Assembly (NCBI GenBank): GCA_030549495.1
Contig: JAUIRK010000907.1
Location: 682,001-746,000 of the forward strand
Reading direction: 5' to 3'
DNA from: Nectonema munidae
Taxonomy: Eukaryota; Nematomorpha; Nectonematoida; Nectonematidae
Length of the DNA stretch: 64,000 nucleotides
The notes under the pieces were generated by a model. It searched no databases and was not told where the DNA came from. It saw nothing but the letters and a program-made list of their open reading frames with translations. The position numbers were made by a program, and so were the translations under genes. Below, piece by piece: positions 37,553 to 51,900 of this stretch (within the stretch, counting starts at the first letter, position 1; every line of letters begins with the position of its first letter).

Positions 37553-40500
37553 CTAAATACAAAGATAATCACTCGTTCAGAGAAGGGGTTACGTGGGGGC
37601 CAGGGTTTAACTCCTTTGATCCCACTCTCATTTTGTGAAGCAGATTTTTTGCTTTTAAGGCAGTTTGGTATTAAATAAATTACTGAATGTCGTTTACATT
37701 TCTTGACATGAAATGGGGTAAAAACGGGAGAGAATAGCAGTAAACATTTAAAGAAAAGTTTTTTTGAATTTATTAATATTATGCCAAAAGATAACTTTAT
37801 AGCACAACTTTAATTCTAAAATATCTGTCGATATTTTGAAACATTCCAAGAAAACTTATTTTGAACAAAAATATTTCAAGAAAAACTTGAAACATAATTT
37901 TATCCTAGATAAGTTTTATAAACTACACAAAGTTGGAGCTATTCAAAAGAAGAAATTGATCGGATCACTGAAGAATAATTCATTATATAAATATGCAGTG
38001 GAATATAAATTATTCTAGGGGGATCTATACTGCTACAGTATGTTCACTATTGATTATACTGGTTGATATCTATAGTGGAAAATGATGAAAAAAGAATCAA
38101 TATGGTATTTGAATTATGTAAACAGTTTTAACTCTATTTAATGGATCTAGATGATAAGTGGCATACTTCTGATATAAAATTATCGCCATAACAAATGTAA
38201 TCGTCAAATTTCTAAGTAAGCTTCATACCGATCAATCCAAGTGCATATTCGTTACATTATTAACCTAGTGTTCGTGAAAAATGACTACTAAACGTAATAA
38301 CTTTACACTTGACTTTAAATTAAAAATTGATAATGGATCTGATATATCTAATAGTATGAAATAAGCCAGCCATACATTGATTAGTAGATGGAACAAGAAA
38401 TTGGCAAAATTAAAGTTGGAAAAAAATTTTAAAAGGAGAAGAAAGAAAACATGGGCTTGGCCTGAATAAAGAAAATTGTCTCTATAAATGGCTTTAATAA
38501 GAAAAAAGTACACGTTTCTGGCCATCTTCTGATTGAAAACGCAAAATCTCTTCTTATTCAAATCAAACGCCTGAAACAATTTCTATAAATTTTTCAACTG
38601 GATGGTGGCAAAAATTTCAAAAAAAGATGCAATATTGTTTACAGGCGTAACACGAAAGAAAAAGCATATACAGAAAAATGAACGAAGTTTGTTCTAACTG
38701 ATATTCTAAAAAAATATCCTGACGTGAGACTGAAATTTTTTACAGCTTACACCAAGTGGTGGTACACTTGCTAGTATAAATGACATTGTTAGTGGAAGTA
38801 AATAAATATAAATCGATTATCTCTGTTGGCGGCAGCAAACATGCCTGGGTTCTGAAAAATTAACTTTGTTAAAAATTGGAAAATCCCAGATATTTTAAAA
38901 ACAAGAAGACCACCTGCCTGTTTAATATAAGTGCAAAAAGGCATCATGGACGACTAAGCTTTTATATTTAAACAATAAAATGTAAAAAGAAAGATTACTC
39001 TGCTCCTTGACTACCTCCACGCATCCAAAAAACATTAAAACTTGGAATATCGGATTCTTTTTAATGCGAGCTAACACAACTTATATAGTAAAGCCAATGG
39101 ATGCATTAAAGTTCACTAAGGAAAAAATTAAATAAAGAAATTATAGCTCGTTTGGATAGTCGCTAAGATGAAACAATCGAGAAGGCTGTGAAAGCTTGTT
39201 TGGATAGTCGCTAAGGTGAAACAATCGAGAAGGCTGTGAAATCTATCACAAGCAGGCACATCGATAAGGGAGACTTTTGCCCTTGACACTTTCTTATAGT
39301 CCTGGCCTCATTAAAATATGATCCCCCCCTATATTTGGAGTCTGACCACGGAGCTGATCACATTACTTGATGCTCTTCATTTGTTAAAAGATTTTTGGAA
39401 CTTTCTGGATGTTTTAATAACTTGAATGAAGAAAATGAATCATTGAATGAACAAGAAGAAACAACAGATATTAATCCAGGAGAAAATTTTAATTTAACCG
39501 ATATTATTGCTTATGATACTGCGTTAAAATGTTTTAAAACAGCCAAAGAAGTTTAGTTAATGCAAGTTCTGATAAAAAGCGCAAAAGAATTGGAAGAAAT
39601 AAAAATATCCTCTTTAGAAGCCTTACAGATAATGAATAAACTTCAAAAAGTGTCTGAAAAACATGAAGTTACAACATTGGATCTAAAAAGGCGGAAAAAT
39701 CTCTTCAGGATTATAGCAGGAGATTACCCCAATTCTCAATTCCTGATTATTTTTCAAAGTAATATAAATTGGCCTTCTTTTAATAGAGTACATTTGTTAT
39801 ATGAAAAATAATTAGTAGTTTTTTTTTGTTTAAATTTTGTTTGCGATTAGTAATTCAGTCTATCATTTTTACAAATTTCAGTTTTTGTATATAAGCACAG
39901 TTTTTGTTTAAGCAGTCCCAAGAGTTTTTGTAAATATATTTTAAATACCATTATCTTACTCTAACCATAAACCTGAAAACTCTTTTTGTTTTTGCAAATA
40001 TATTATAAAAATAACAATATTTAACCCTAACCGTAAGTTACAAAATCTCTTCGTCTTCCCATATTTTTTTTTGACTTTTTAAAGAATATTTTGTTATTCT
40101 TTGATTAATTGAGAAATGCGTTATTTAAAATCGTGCAACTTGCAAAAATATAGGTAACAACTTTTTTAACATCGTCTCCCCGAATGAGGTAATCAAATCT
40201 TACATCTAACAAAATATAACGAGAAAGTTAACCCTGTCCTCTTGTAATCATTTGTATCAAAACAAGCACATAGCAAACTATGGGTAGAAACCACGGTTGT
40301 ATACAAGTTCGGAATAGCAAACAAGTTGTCCACCAGCGTTCAACTTCACAGGTTATGAAATTATATATATGCATAAACATTACAACCAATCATATTGTTT
40401 CCATGAAATAAAGCCACGGTTTTTAACTTTTGTGTGGAATTTTGAAATGGCGCTTTCAATATGTATGTGTAAAATATTGTTTGAAAATTTTTATTTTAAG

Positions 40501-43500
40501 TATGTTTTACTACTATTTTATGATTTTTATATTTAAATATGTAATAAGGTTGGCAAGTTATCTCCCCGGAGGACTCCCTGGATTTTCTACATTTTTTTTA
40601 GAATTCTCTTTATATATACAATCAGACCTCGTTTATCCCACACTGTTGATAATCTTATCGGATTTACGAAATTTCTACCAGTGTATGAGATTTATAAAGA
40701 ATCAATACCTCAAATAAAATGGTATTTATTCAAAGAAGTACAATATATAATATTTTCAATGTGAAAAAATTTTTTACTTCTATCCTGCACCAAAGAAATG
40801 GGAAAACTAAAGAAAGGAGTGCGTCGCCAGTGCATTCATTATCTTTATATATAAACTAAGATTCATCGACAAACATATGAAAAATATTGCACTCCCTTTA
40901 TGAGCAAGTACTATCGCACAGTCAATCTTAAAAATGTACAATTAAAAATAAAATTAAAAAAAAAATTTTTTAAAAAAAAATTTTTTTTTTTTAAAGGGGG
41001 TGGGGGTGGGGGTGGGAAGAGGGGAAAAAAAAAGAAAAAAAAAATAAAAAAAAACGGGTACACCCTGGGGGGTGGGGGGAAAAAAAAAAATCTTTTTCTT
41101 CTAACATCATATATAAAAAAAAAAAAAAAAAAAAAAAAATTTTATAATATTAAAAAAATAATTATCAAAATTAATTTTTTTTGTCATAATCAAAAATGGC
41201 CATTTTTTCACTATCAGAATTTCTTTAATCTTTCAGATTGATAATAATCCGTGAATTTAGATTTTACTTCTAGCAGAATCAGTATTAAGATATGCTTTGA
41301 AATACGCATATATATCATCACAGTTTGCATACAAAAAAAGCTATCCTGCAACGATATTGCTTACATAAGGAGAGCTTAATATAAAATCACGTTTTGTCCA
41401 AATCTCACATACTGGAAAAAAACAAATTTTCTCACAGTTGCCAGTGAATAAAAAGGATTTTTTCTTACAAGCTTAATGGGATAACAGAGTCGGATAAAAT
41501 AAAAAATCTTCCGCGTTGAGGTATAAAAGCTCGTTATAAGCAGATAAACTACTAGTTTCTCTTAAAGATCCAAATAACTCAAATACTTTTGCTAAATTCT
41601 CTCATTTCAGGAGAAAAGTAAAAGTTAGCGATACTTGGAGAGATTGGTGTGAAAAGCGGTTTTTGTCGAGGGAGTCTGAGTTGTTGTAGGCGAGAGAGGA
41701 GGAATGGGTGGAGATGGGGGAGGCGTTGTGGAGGTAGGAGTTGTAGGATCTGAGGGAGTTGAGAGCGTAGGCGGAGGCAGAAGACACCAACTGGTGGTTG
41801 AGTTGAGCCGGAGTCCCCGTTGCGGCGAAGATGTTCGCGTGGTTGAAAGCTGGAAAGCCGGTGGCTGCGATCAGACCATTCGGGTAGAAATATCCTAAAT
41901 CTTGTCAACAACCCTCGCTCAATTCAAGATACTTCAACACTTTAGATCAGTCACTACTATTCACTAGTACTAGTATCTATTATTATCATTGAGGACTAAA
42001 ATAGTCTAGACCAGTAGTCGGCAAACTATGCTGACCAAGTATGCAAATTTAAGATCATTTAAATTGTTGTGATGATTCTACTCAAATGAGCAAAATCAAA
42101 AAAGAAATATAAAAAAATTATTGCATGTTTTTCATTTTTTGCTTAATGAAATTTTTTAATAAATTATGTTTTATTACTAGAATTAAACCTACAAAAGCTA
42201 CTTTGCTAATATTTCAAAAAATGACCCATTTGATGACCAGTAAGACAACAACTTGAATTGAAAAAAGCAAACGATTATTTTCATCAAAATTCAGTCGTCA
42301 AAGCATAAATATTGTTTATTTCTCCTTAACATATCATAATCTTTCTATAATTACCCTTTACATACATTAATATATTCAATAAAAAACTCTCACACAATTG
42401 CAAACCATTTAATGATTGACGATCACTGATCTAGACTTTAGAAAGAGGAAACGCAAGCGAAAAAAGGCTGCCAATACAAAGCATATATATTAGCTGGAAA
42501 AAGATCTGGAGCATCGGCAGTCTTTTCTAAGTAATCCGAAATAGCATTTCAGAATTCATAAATAACTAGAAAAATGGGGGACAAAGCATTATAAACATAC
42601 AAAAACTATTGAAAGAATAATAGATTCTAAAGCAATTACTTAAGGTTCAAAGATTTGCTAGTGGGACAATAGACGTGTGCCAGCCAATCAATAAAATTAA
42701 ATAAATATATGATCTTACTGGGTGGGAAAGGGGCGTGATGATGAGGTTGGTTCAAAAAGGAAGGAGAAACTTGAGGGGTGTTGGGCGTGGAGTCGAAGTA
42801 AGATGGCACGGCAGCGGCAGCTACGGGGTTCAGAATGCAACAGTTTACGTTTTTGTGGAAGGAGGCGCGAAGATCGGAGTGCGACACACTCTGTCTTTGG
42901 CTGGGCATGAATCTAGAGAAAAGAAAGCTTTCATGCTTACGCGATTAGCAACGAGGCTTAGCATACTTGGGCTCTACAAAGTTGGAGGTGGGAGGAGAAT
43001 ACTGCAGCGACTGGTGTGCATAACCGCCACGAGAGAAAGTGATGTTCTGGTTGTTGCTGGGCGGGTACTGGTTGGCACTGCCGGCAGCACTCTGGTGATA
43101 CTTCTGCGAGAAGGAGGGAGCGAACTTTTGTCGCAGAGTCGACAACGCGCAGTTGTTGGGCACGCCTCTGTTGCTACTTGAGGAGGACAGGCGAGTGGAG
43201 GGAAAGCGTGGTTGGTGATACGCGTCGGTGAAGTTATACATTTGAGAGGGTTGCTAAGTAACGCAAAGAAATACACTACATTATGATTTTTGCATGACGA
43301 AATATCTGATTAAGTGAATGATTTTAATTTGAATTAGACCAGAGCTCATATTTATCGCATATAAAGAAAGAAGTTTATTGAAAAATCAAGGTACAACAAG
43401 TACACAAAAGGCTAATAGCAGCTCACAGTGTAAAGAATTTTGGGATATGCACATTTTTAAGCTAGAGGCGCATTACAAATTAATTTGATAGTGGTTGACT

Positions 43501-45918
43501 ATCACTAATCCGGCAATATCAGAAATCTAGAACTATCAGTAATCCGGCATTACTTTTTTTTTTCCAAAAATTGAGAATTTTTTTTAAAGAAAAATTTATA
43601 ATAAATTGTAATCATATAAAAGTTTATAAAAAAAGTTCATAATTTAAATTCATGATATGATGTTTAGTTTGTAAGGTTATGTATTTTAAATCAAAAGTGA
43701 TACAGGCTAATTAGGCATCATCCAAGTCGTAAAGATTCCAGATTACTGATAGTCAACGTGTATAAAGAATTTTTCTCTAATCTCTAATCGTTTGAGGAAA
43801 AGTGAGACATGAGTGTTTCAAGAAATGAAAATCGTTTAGTCTTCAAAATATTTCGAATGCAATACGTCAAACAACAATGATGTTTTAATAAAAATGCCAT
43901 TTTGTCGTTTTTTCAATAGCTTTATTATCTTTTTGATAAAACAAGAAAATGGTTCCTCTTGAAGGTCGGTATATAGGAATGCATATATTAAAGAGAAAAA
44001 GTGGAGATAGTGTCTAAAGAAAGCGAACATACAAAGAATGGATGCATCCCGTGTTGATTGAATGAGGTGGGGTATTGAGAGTTTAAGAGATGCTGTTGAT
44101 GGTAGGCGGAGAAGTTTGAAGTAGTCGTTGCTGAGGATGCGCTATTATTAAGATTTTGAGAGTATGCGCTTGCTGACATGTTGTGAGGCTTTCCCCCTAA
44201 CAATAAAAGGTATCATTATTAAATGATTGTATTAAAAAAATCCTATTCCTCCAAATTGATTTCCATAGCTACTGAAGACTAATGGTGTGCTTTCTTTTTA
44301 ACACATTTACGACCAATGTTCCCAAAGGGAACGCAGACAAATTCCTACTTTAAATGGAATTAAATAGGAATTACTAAGGTCGTCTGCTTAGCATGGTCTT
44401 AAATGGATTAAATCAATTTTAATATATTAAAAGCAGTGACTTCTGATGCTGCAAATGCCGAGGCAGGGAATGAGGAAAAGTTCTTATTCTCCTCTAAATG
44501 TCTCAAATAGCCTCTTGCAATAAATCTCTAGATCTAATGTTTTGAACTAATGATCTAGAGGTGAAAAGCGAGTAATAGACGCTACAACCTATAGATTCGG
44601 GTAGACCTTGCTCGTCACTACTGCTCTACAGGTGCTTTAGGAGAAAATAACTCCAAATTCAAATTACCTACTGCCTTGTAGGGTTTCGCCTCTTTAGGCA
44701 AAGGCATCGCCCACAGCTTAAGACTGTGGTTGATGGCAGTCATAAAACCTTTGCTCTAATATAACTAATATGATTATTCAGCAAATAACCAATCTTCTAA
44801 GACACGGTTCCCAGCTGCAAAACCCTTGGGTAGTTGGGGTTAACAAAATTACGAGGGTTAAAGCATCAATAAAGGTTTATAACGAATAACCATTTATGAA
44901 GAGACCTACTTGTAGGCTGACCCTGGGATTGGCTAAAGCGAATTTATCCCTAGTGTGTAAGAGGGTGGAATGTGTAAGCATTAGGGAGGTCCTTAAAAAA
45001 TACGAAAAAATTAAAAATTTTATTTTAGTGTTTCCCACTCCTTAAATCTTTTGTGCTAATCAACAAATATATTAGACAAAATTTTGAGCAAGTTTTAGTG
45101 GTATCTCAAGGAGACAAACCTTTTATCAATGGGCCTTGAGTAAGTTTGGTTAGAATCCGTGTTCGATATCTCAAGGTTTCGGGTTCGAATCCAGTCTCGA
45201 ACCACCTACTCATTGTTCGATATAAGCGGTGCATTTGTGCCTACTCGATGAAAACAACAGGGTACCTTTGTCTCTACATATAAAGTGTAATATTCTTTTA
45301 TTTATTGACATATATTAATTTGTAATTGTTGATTTATTTGAATTGACATAGTTCAACAATTCGCAGAAGATACTATTGCATTTGTTCTTCATCTTTAGTT
45401 AGTGAAGAATTATACTCTTCAATAAAAGCTATACTTCTTTCAGCACAATCGTTAACACACTTTAAACCTTCGATCAATCCATAACTTTCCCTCTTTTCCT
45501 ACGTTTTTGGTTCAAATTTTAAGAAATCAGTTGAAATATTAAGAACATTAAAAAATGTAAAAGACTTTTTTGATGCAAAATTTTCAAGAGAATAATTAAT
45601 TTTGTTTTCTAACAAAAACACAATGCTTGTTAGAACTTTGCTCATTTGCGCTATTCTTTTCCATAGCTTCTACTATCGCTTTCTTTTATTACCAAAAATT
45701 AATGAAACTAAAAATAAAAAAAACGAATCTTCCCCCCAAATCTATAAAAGATTTGGAAACATTGGTGGGTGTTTTTTTTAAATTTTTTTATTTTTTTTTT
45801 TTAAAATAAAAAAAAATCAAAACAAAAACCATTCTGGGGAAAAAAAAATACATCAGTGGTGGTAAAAAGTAAACAAAAATTTAATAAAGAGGAAAAAAAA
45901 AGGAGAGAAAAAAAAAAA

Positions 45919-45959
<41 letters not shown>

Positions 45960-48900
45960 AAAACCGGTTATTCCAAATCAGCAAACTTTTCATTTTTAAT
46001 GGCTTCTATTCAATATAATTAATAATTTTAAATTTATATGCAATGCTATTTTTATTATTTCAAAATTTAATGTAATTTCATGAAGATTATTTAAAGAGTT
46101 ATAGGAGAATGTGCTAAATTGAATTCTAAAGACTTCAAGACTTTTAAAAAACTATTTGTCAATAAAGTGGTAAAATTAATTTTAGATTGTAGAATTTGAT
46201 GTACTTTAAAGTCTGTATACTCTAATAATGCTAATACACTTGGATTCCCTTAAAAAAGGTGGCACACAAATTTTTAATATATAAAAAAAGGAATAAACTA
46301 TCAATGTGAATAATTAAGGATATTCTTAAACAATGGAAAATGAACCACATGTGAGAAGTATACATGAGAAAAAATACAATAGAAACAATATAAAAATTAA
46401 ATTTTCACGATAGATCAATTGCATGTGGGTAATTGAAAACGAAATTTAAAATTTGTGAAACTATGTCTAGGAGATGGAAATTTTTGATTGTTATATCGAG
46501 CTTAATAAAACTATCAAGTGTTGAAAGCCAAAGAGCTTTTTCTGATGCATAATTATTATTTCAACTCTACCTTCAAATATGTCTCAAAGAAGATTGAATA
46601 CCCTAGGCTTTCTAAGGATGTAAGGTGTTATTATTAGGAAAAATAGTTTCGATTTAAAAAATTAAAAATTGAATATTTTGTTTGTTAATGATAAAAGATA
46701 TATATTAATAAATGTTTGAGATATAAAGAATAAAACCCAACTTAGGCACATCATGTAAGTATGTCTTTATTATATATGCATAAGTATGATATATGTTTAA
46801 TGTTTATACGTATTTGAGTATATTTATAAAACCGATTTTAGAAATTTTCCATGTTAACAAACCGGTTTCATAATTTTCAGCTATTTTTCATTCAACACTA
46901 GTTAGGATGTTGGCTCTCTTCAATATTTTGATTGACCATAAGTACTTTTTATAGATATTTTAAAGTTGTCCAGTAGTATCGATTTATACGGTGATATAGG
47001 TGAAATAATTAGATTTCATTCTAACGGTTTCTATGAAACTATATCTTTGAGGTGCAACACTGAAAAGTTACTCAAGTATACAAGTTACACAAGCCTTTGA
47101 GAAAAAACAGGAATTGCTTCAAGTATATTTCATATAAATTCAAGACTAGAAGAACATCAATCTGTAAGAAGTTTATAGGAAAAACATTTTAGAGCAGCCT
47201 ACCATTTTTAAAACTTATGATTAATGTAATGGTTTAGAGTTGAGCACGCGATTGATACATACTGATGAAAGGCGTTATGAGGGAAAAAAAGGTTGAGAAT
47301 GCACTATAGTATTTTTATTTCATCTGATCACTTACTTCTTTTACTCTGCTAGTTTAATCATAAACTCTATCAAATTCAACAGGGCGTACATTTTAACAAA
47401 TCTGAACTGGAAATTGGTAAATACTTTGTGAGCACAATTCAAATTTTAAAGAATTAAGAAGATAATTTATGATATTGAAAAGATACTTGTGTAAGAAGTG
47501 GAAAAAGAAGTCGACATCGTAGAAACTTGATTATTTGGAGAATACGAAAATAGGTTGGGCGGTTTAACATCTTTTCTAAATATATGATTAGTCAAACATG
47601 ACAAATTATCACTAGGAAATTTTTTTGAAATCACAGATTTTAAAAAAAATAAAATAATAAGCAAAAAAGTAAGGGCAAAACTGAAATATACAAATAAATT
47701 ATAAAGAAAATTTATTTTTCTTTAGATTAAAAAATAGGCAATTGAGACGAAGTTAGAAAACTAGAAGTTATTATTTGGCATAATTTTTATATCTAAAAAG
47801 TATATTAATATATGTATTATCCATAAAACAGCTATAATGGCAATTGCAATTAAACAAAATGCTTTTCCGTGACATAATTCAAGTTTATGTACAAATCGCT
47901 ATCATCTGTTCACTAGGGAATTTGTTATCAAATAAATTTCAGAAAGGTTAGAGATGTCTAAGAAGGAATACTGCATATCTTAATAAACGTCACTTTAATA
48001 ATTCCTTATCTTACCTTATAATAGAGTATTGTTTTTTAAAATCTTATAGTATAGACCGCATTAAATGAGTTTTGTCTCCCCTGTATTTAAAGTTAGGCGA
48101 CAGGATGTTAGAACAAAAATAATATACATTCTGAAAAGAGATTTGAATTTCCAGTATGCCCCCTAACCTAAGCGCATGTTGTTTTTGTACGAAGGGGAGG
48201 ACGGAGTTATGGCGATGTAAATCAACACTTATAAAAACTTTGCTAGGGAAAAAGTCTCACCTTCAATCAATTTGTTTTTCATGTTTTAAAAAAGTAATAG
48301 AAATAGCTGAAAGTTTCTTAAACGATTAATTTTTGATCACTGTGGTTAACAACAGATCCGTCCTACCAACTGGAGGAACAGGGTGAAGAGTTGTTGATAT
48401 TGGAGTAAAATGTCCATTTTACAGATGACCATAGTGGTCCAAATTTTATCTTTTAAGAAATTTTCAATAAAGATTTTTTACAATTTGTATCAACATTTTA
48501 ATATATTCCACTTCATCTGCTTATTCCCACCTCAATATTAAAAAAATAACAATTTGAGATAAATGACTTTTTCGGCATTTTAAGGGATAAGCATTACTGG
48601 ATGGAGGAGATGAGGGGTGAATTTGTAAAGTTGAATTGTTTTTTTGAAGAGGTATAATTCGTGCTGCTGTTTTGAGAAGAGGAAACCTCTACACTGTTAT
48701 TAAAAGAGTAGGGTGGCGCTGTTAAAGTCTATAAATGGAGAAGACTTAATTGTAAGGTTGTTAATTCTAAGAAATTTAAAACGTTTACTTGATCTCTACC
48801 TGGGTGCATGGATTTTTCAGAGGAAGAGACGAAACGCAAATTGTTAAAATTACACGACTGTGCGATGCTCTGGTCTGATATTGATGAAAATGGAGAACCA

Positions 48901-51900
48901 AACGTATTTGTGATACCCTCTTTGAAATGAATGTTTTCTGGAAGGATGAAAAGTATATAAAAGGGAATACACGATCAAAAATGAAGAAATACCTTTCAGT
49001 GCTTTACTTCCATCGTTTGATTCATTCTGTCAATAAATATATTGTTGAAAATAGTGAAGAAAGGATAGAAAAGTTGTGTACATTTCCGATTCTTTTTAAT
49101 ATGAAACATCAAATATTTTTCAACAAATATATTTCATTAAAATTGAGAAAACATAAAGAACAAATTAAAACGTTTCTACATTTTTATATTCAAAATAAAA
49201 ACCCCCGCTCTTAAATAATGTAAATGCTATGTTCAGTGCCTGGAAGTAAGTGATTTTTTGTCATTAGGGGAATTTTAAACACCATTTAAAGAATTCGTTT
49301 GTGAATGTAAATTTTAGATAGTGATTGAAAGATTTCTTGAATCTTACACACTTCTTCTTTATGTTGCAACGCAAAATGTTTGATCTATTATTCAACATTA
49401 ATTAATTAATTAAGTTGTTTTGTGGCGTTCCCCCCCCTTTTGGTGGGGCCCCCCGAGGGAATCCCCCAACCGCCCTTTTTAAAAAAAAATTTTTTTTTAT
49501 AAAAAGGTTATTCAACATAATTGTTTAAAATGTTTAATTGATTTGTGTTTGCAGTTTAGTGTCTTCCTTACATTGCCTATAAAAAGATTTTCAAATTATT
49601 AATTTATTTTTAAAAATTTTTGCAATTATTTTAAATTTATTGCAGGTAATGGAGGAGCCAGTTTCAGCTTTTCAAAAAAATGACATTATCTAACCCTAAC
49701 CAAACGCCTTAAAATTTTCTTATTATTTTTGCAAATATACTTTAAAATGACATTATTATCTAACTCCAACCATAAACATAAAAAGTCTCTTATTCTTAAC
49801 AGGGTTAGATTAGAAAATATACTAAGATTCTTTTTTCGACACTCTAATACTTTGTTAGAGTATGGCTATAACATAGAGATCATTAAAAATGGCCTCTCTA
49901 TCCCTTTTCAAAAACACACCAAGTAGTCTCCCTATTTTTATTATTTCAAAGAAAACTTTATAATTATAAAAAAGTATCAAATTAAATACACTTAAAAGTC
50001 TAGCTACACTATAGTAATGTGCAATTGAATAAATATTTAAACCAGAATAATCTTCCCTTTGTTATTATATCAAATCATACATGGAGCAAAATTTATCCTA
50101 AGTGGTAGTAAAATTGAATTGATTATAGTGAATAAAATTATGAGAGGTTATTGGATGTCTTCATCTTTTTGGCGGTTCGGAAGATATTGACTTAATATAT
50201 AAGGGGTTGTCTCCCGTGTCCAGGCTCTTAAGGTTTTAAAAGATATCAAAACTTGTGATTGATGAGTTTTCAAAATTCAATATAAGAAATTAATTCACAT
50301 TTTTTAAACGATCCTATATATTTTTCCATTTATAAAGTTTAAATGATATTAGCAAGGAATTCAATAAGAAAAATTAATTAAGTTTTATATAACGCATACA
50401 TTACAAAATATTTATTTATATACTGAATATGTATTAACCAGTTATATAGTCATGAAATAAGAAATAACGATGGCAAAAAAATCTGTAGATAATAGTGATG
50501 GGACGATAAATCGCAATCGTACGGAACAATCGGAAATATCATGAGTTTTTCAAAGCATCGGGAATCGTCATCGGAGCTGAATAATTCAGACCCAATTCCG
50601 ATACCAAAACGATTCTTAAATATACAGGGCGGAAGATAAATAGTTGTAACACAGGACTGCACTGTGTGGGGGTTCACGCAATGTTTCTAACTTCCTACCA
50701 TTTCTTCACCTTTCCTAACAATTTTTCAATCCTACGAATTTCAAGCTAATTCCAACTTTATGCAGTAGCAGTATAGCTTATCTTCTAAATGAATGTATCC
50801 TAACTTTTGGATGGTGGTAGTAACTGTGAAAAAACAGTTCACTGGTTTCCAAACGCTAAGGCCTAAGCTATTACGCCTCCCTTTCAAAAAGATATAATTA
50901 TGGGGCCTCCCTTAACATATTTCCCAAACTTTTAAACTATCAAATAAAAGGATGAAGAGGACAAACAAAAAAGAAAGCAAGCAACATTGTTTCCAGCTAC
51001 AAGCAGCAAAGTACGGAGAATAGAAAATGAAACAACCAAGCAACTGACATTAAAAAAATCCCTAAATCGGTCAAACCCTTGGAATATTAACGACAGTAAA
51101 GCTGAGAAGGTACACAAACATATTGCAGAAATGATAGCAATTGAAGATATTGAATTCATAAGGTTGTTAAAAGCAATTTGTCCCAGTTATGAAATGCCCT
51201 CCAGAAAATTCATTAAAGAAACTGTCTTTCAAAAAATTTATGATAAAGCTTTGAAGAAATTACAGCTTGAAATTAATTCAGTGCTTTTTATCTCATTTTC
51301 AAGTGACTGTTGGACTGCAAGAACTTCTAATTCATCATTTATAAGCTTTACAGCTCACTGGATTAATGATAACTATGAGTTAAGATGTGCCATCTTACAA
51401 GTCTCTCAATTTAATAATAAACACTCTGCTGTCAATATATGTGAAAACTTATTAAATACAATGTGAAAATTTAACCTAAGCAGTAGTAAAGTCCATCTTG
51501 TGGTGAGAGACAATGCAGCTAACATGGCGGCAGGAATTACTAAAGCAAATTTACAATCATTGCCATGCTTTACGCACACCTTACAGCTGGTAATAAATGA
51601 TGCCATATTTGAGCAGCATTATGTCAAGGATTTGAACAAAAGGCAGCTCTAATTTCATATTGCAGTGACCATTCAAAACTAGCGTGTTTGGAAAGTAGTC
51701 AGTGGAAAAGTGTTGGAAAAGCTTCAAAAAATATTGAAAAACTTTGACGATTGTGCCAATTTTATGAGCACTCAGGATGCAACAGCCGCACCAATAATTC
51801 CAAACATTAAAGTGATCAGGCACTTTTTTGAATCTGTAGAATCAAATGGACAGTTATCTGACTTGGGATCTACATTATCAGCATGGAAATCATCAGTTAA

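Noticed and set aside
40900-41241. Lys/Gly-rich 113-codon frame
   Set aside because: A translation of A and G homopolymers in a suspected artefact block.
42735-43181. 148-codon plus-strand frame
   Set aside because: It is antisense to exons k and j of the minus-strand gene, which have matching splice phases and consistent composition.
49690-49790. Telomere-like TAACCC repeats
   Set aside because: Only two CTAACC units per roughly 70-base repeat, and the locus is internal, within an intron.
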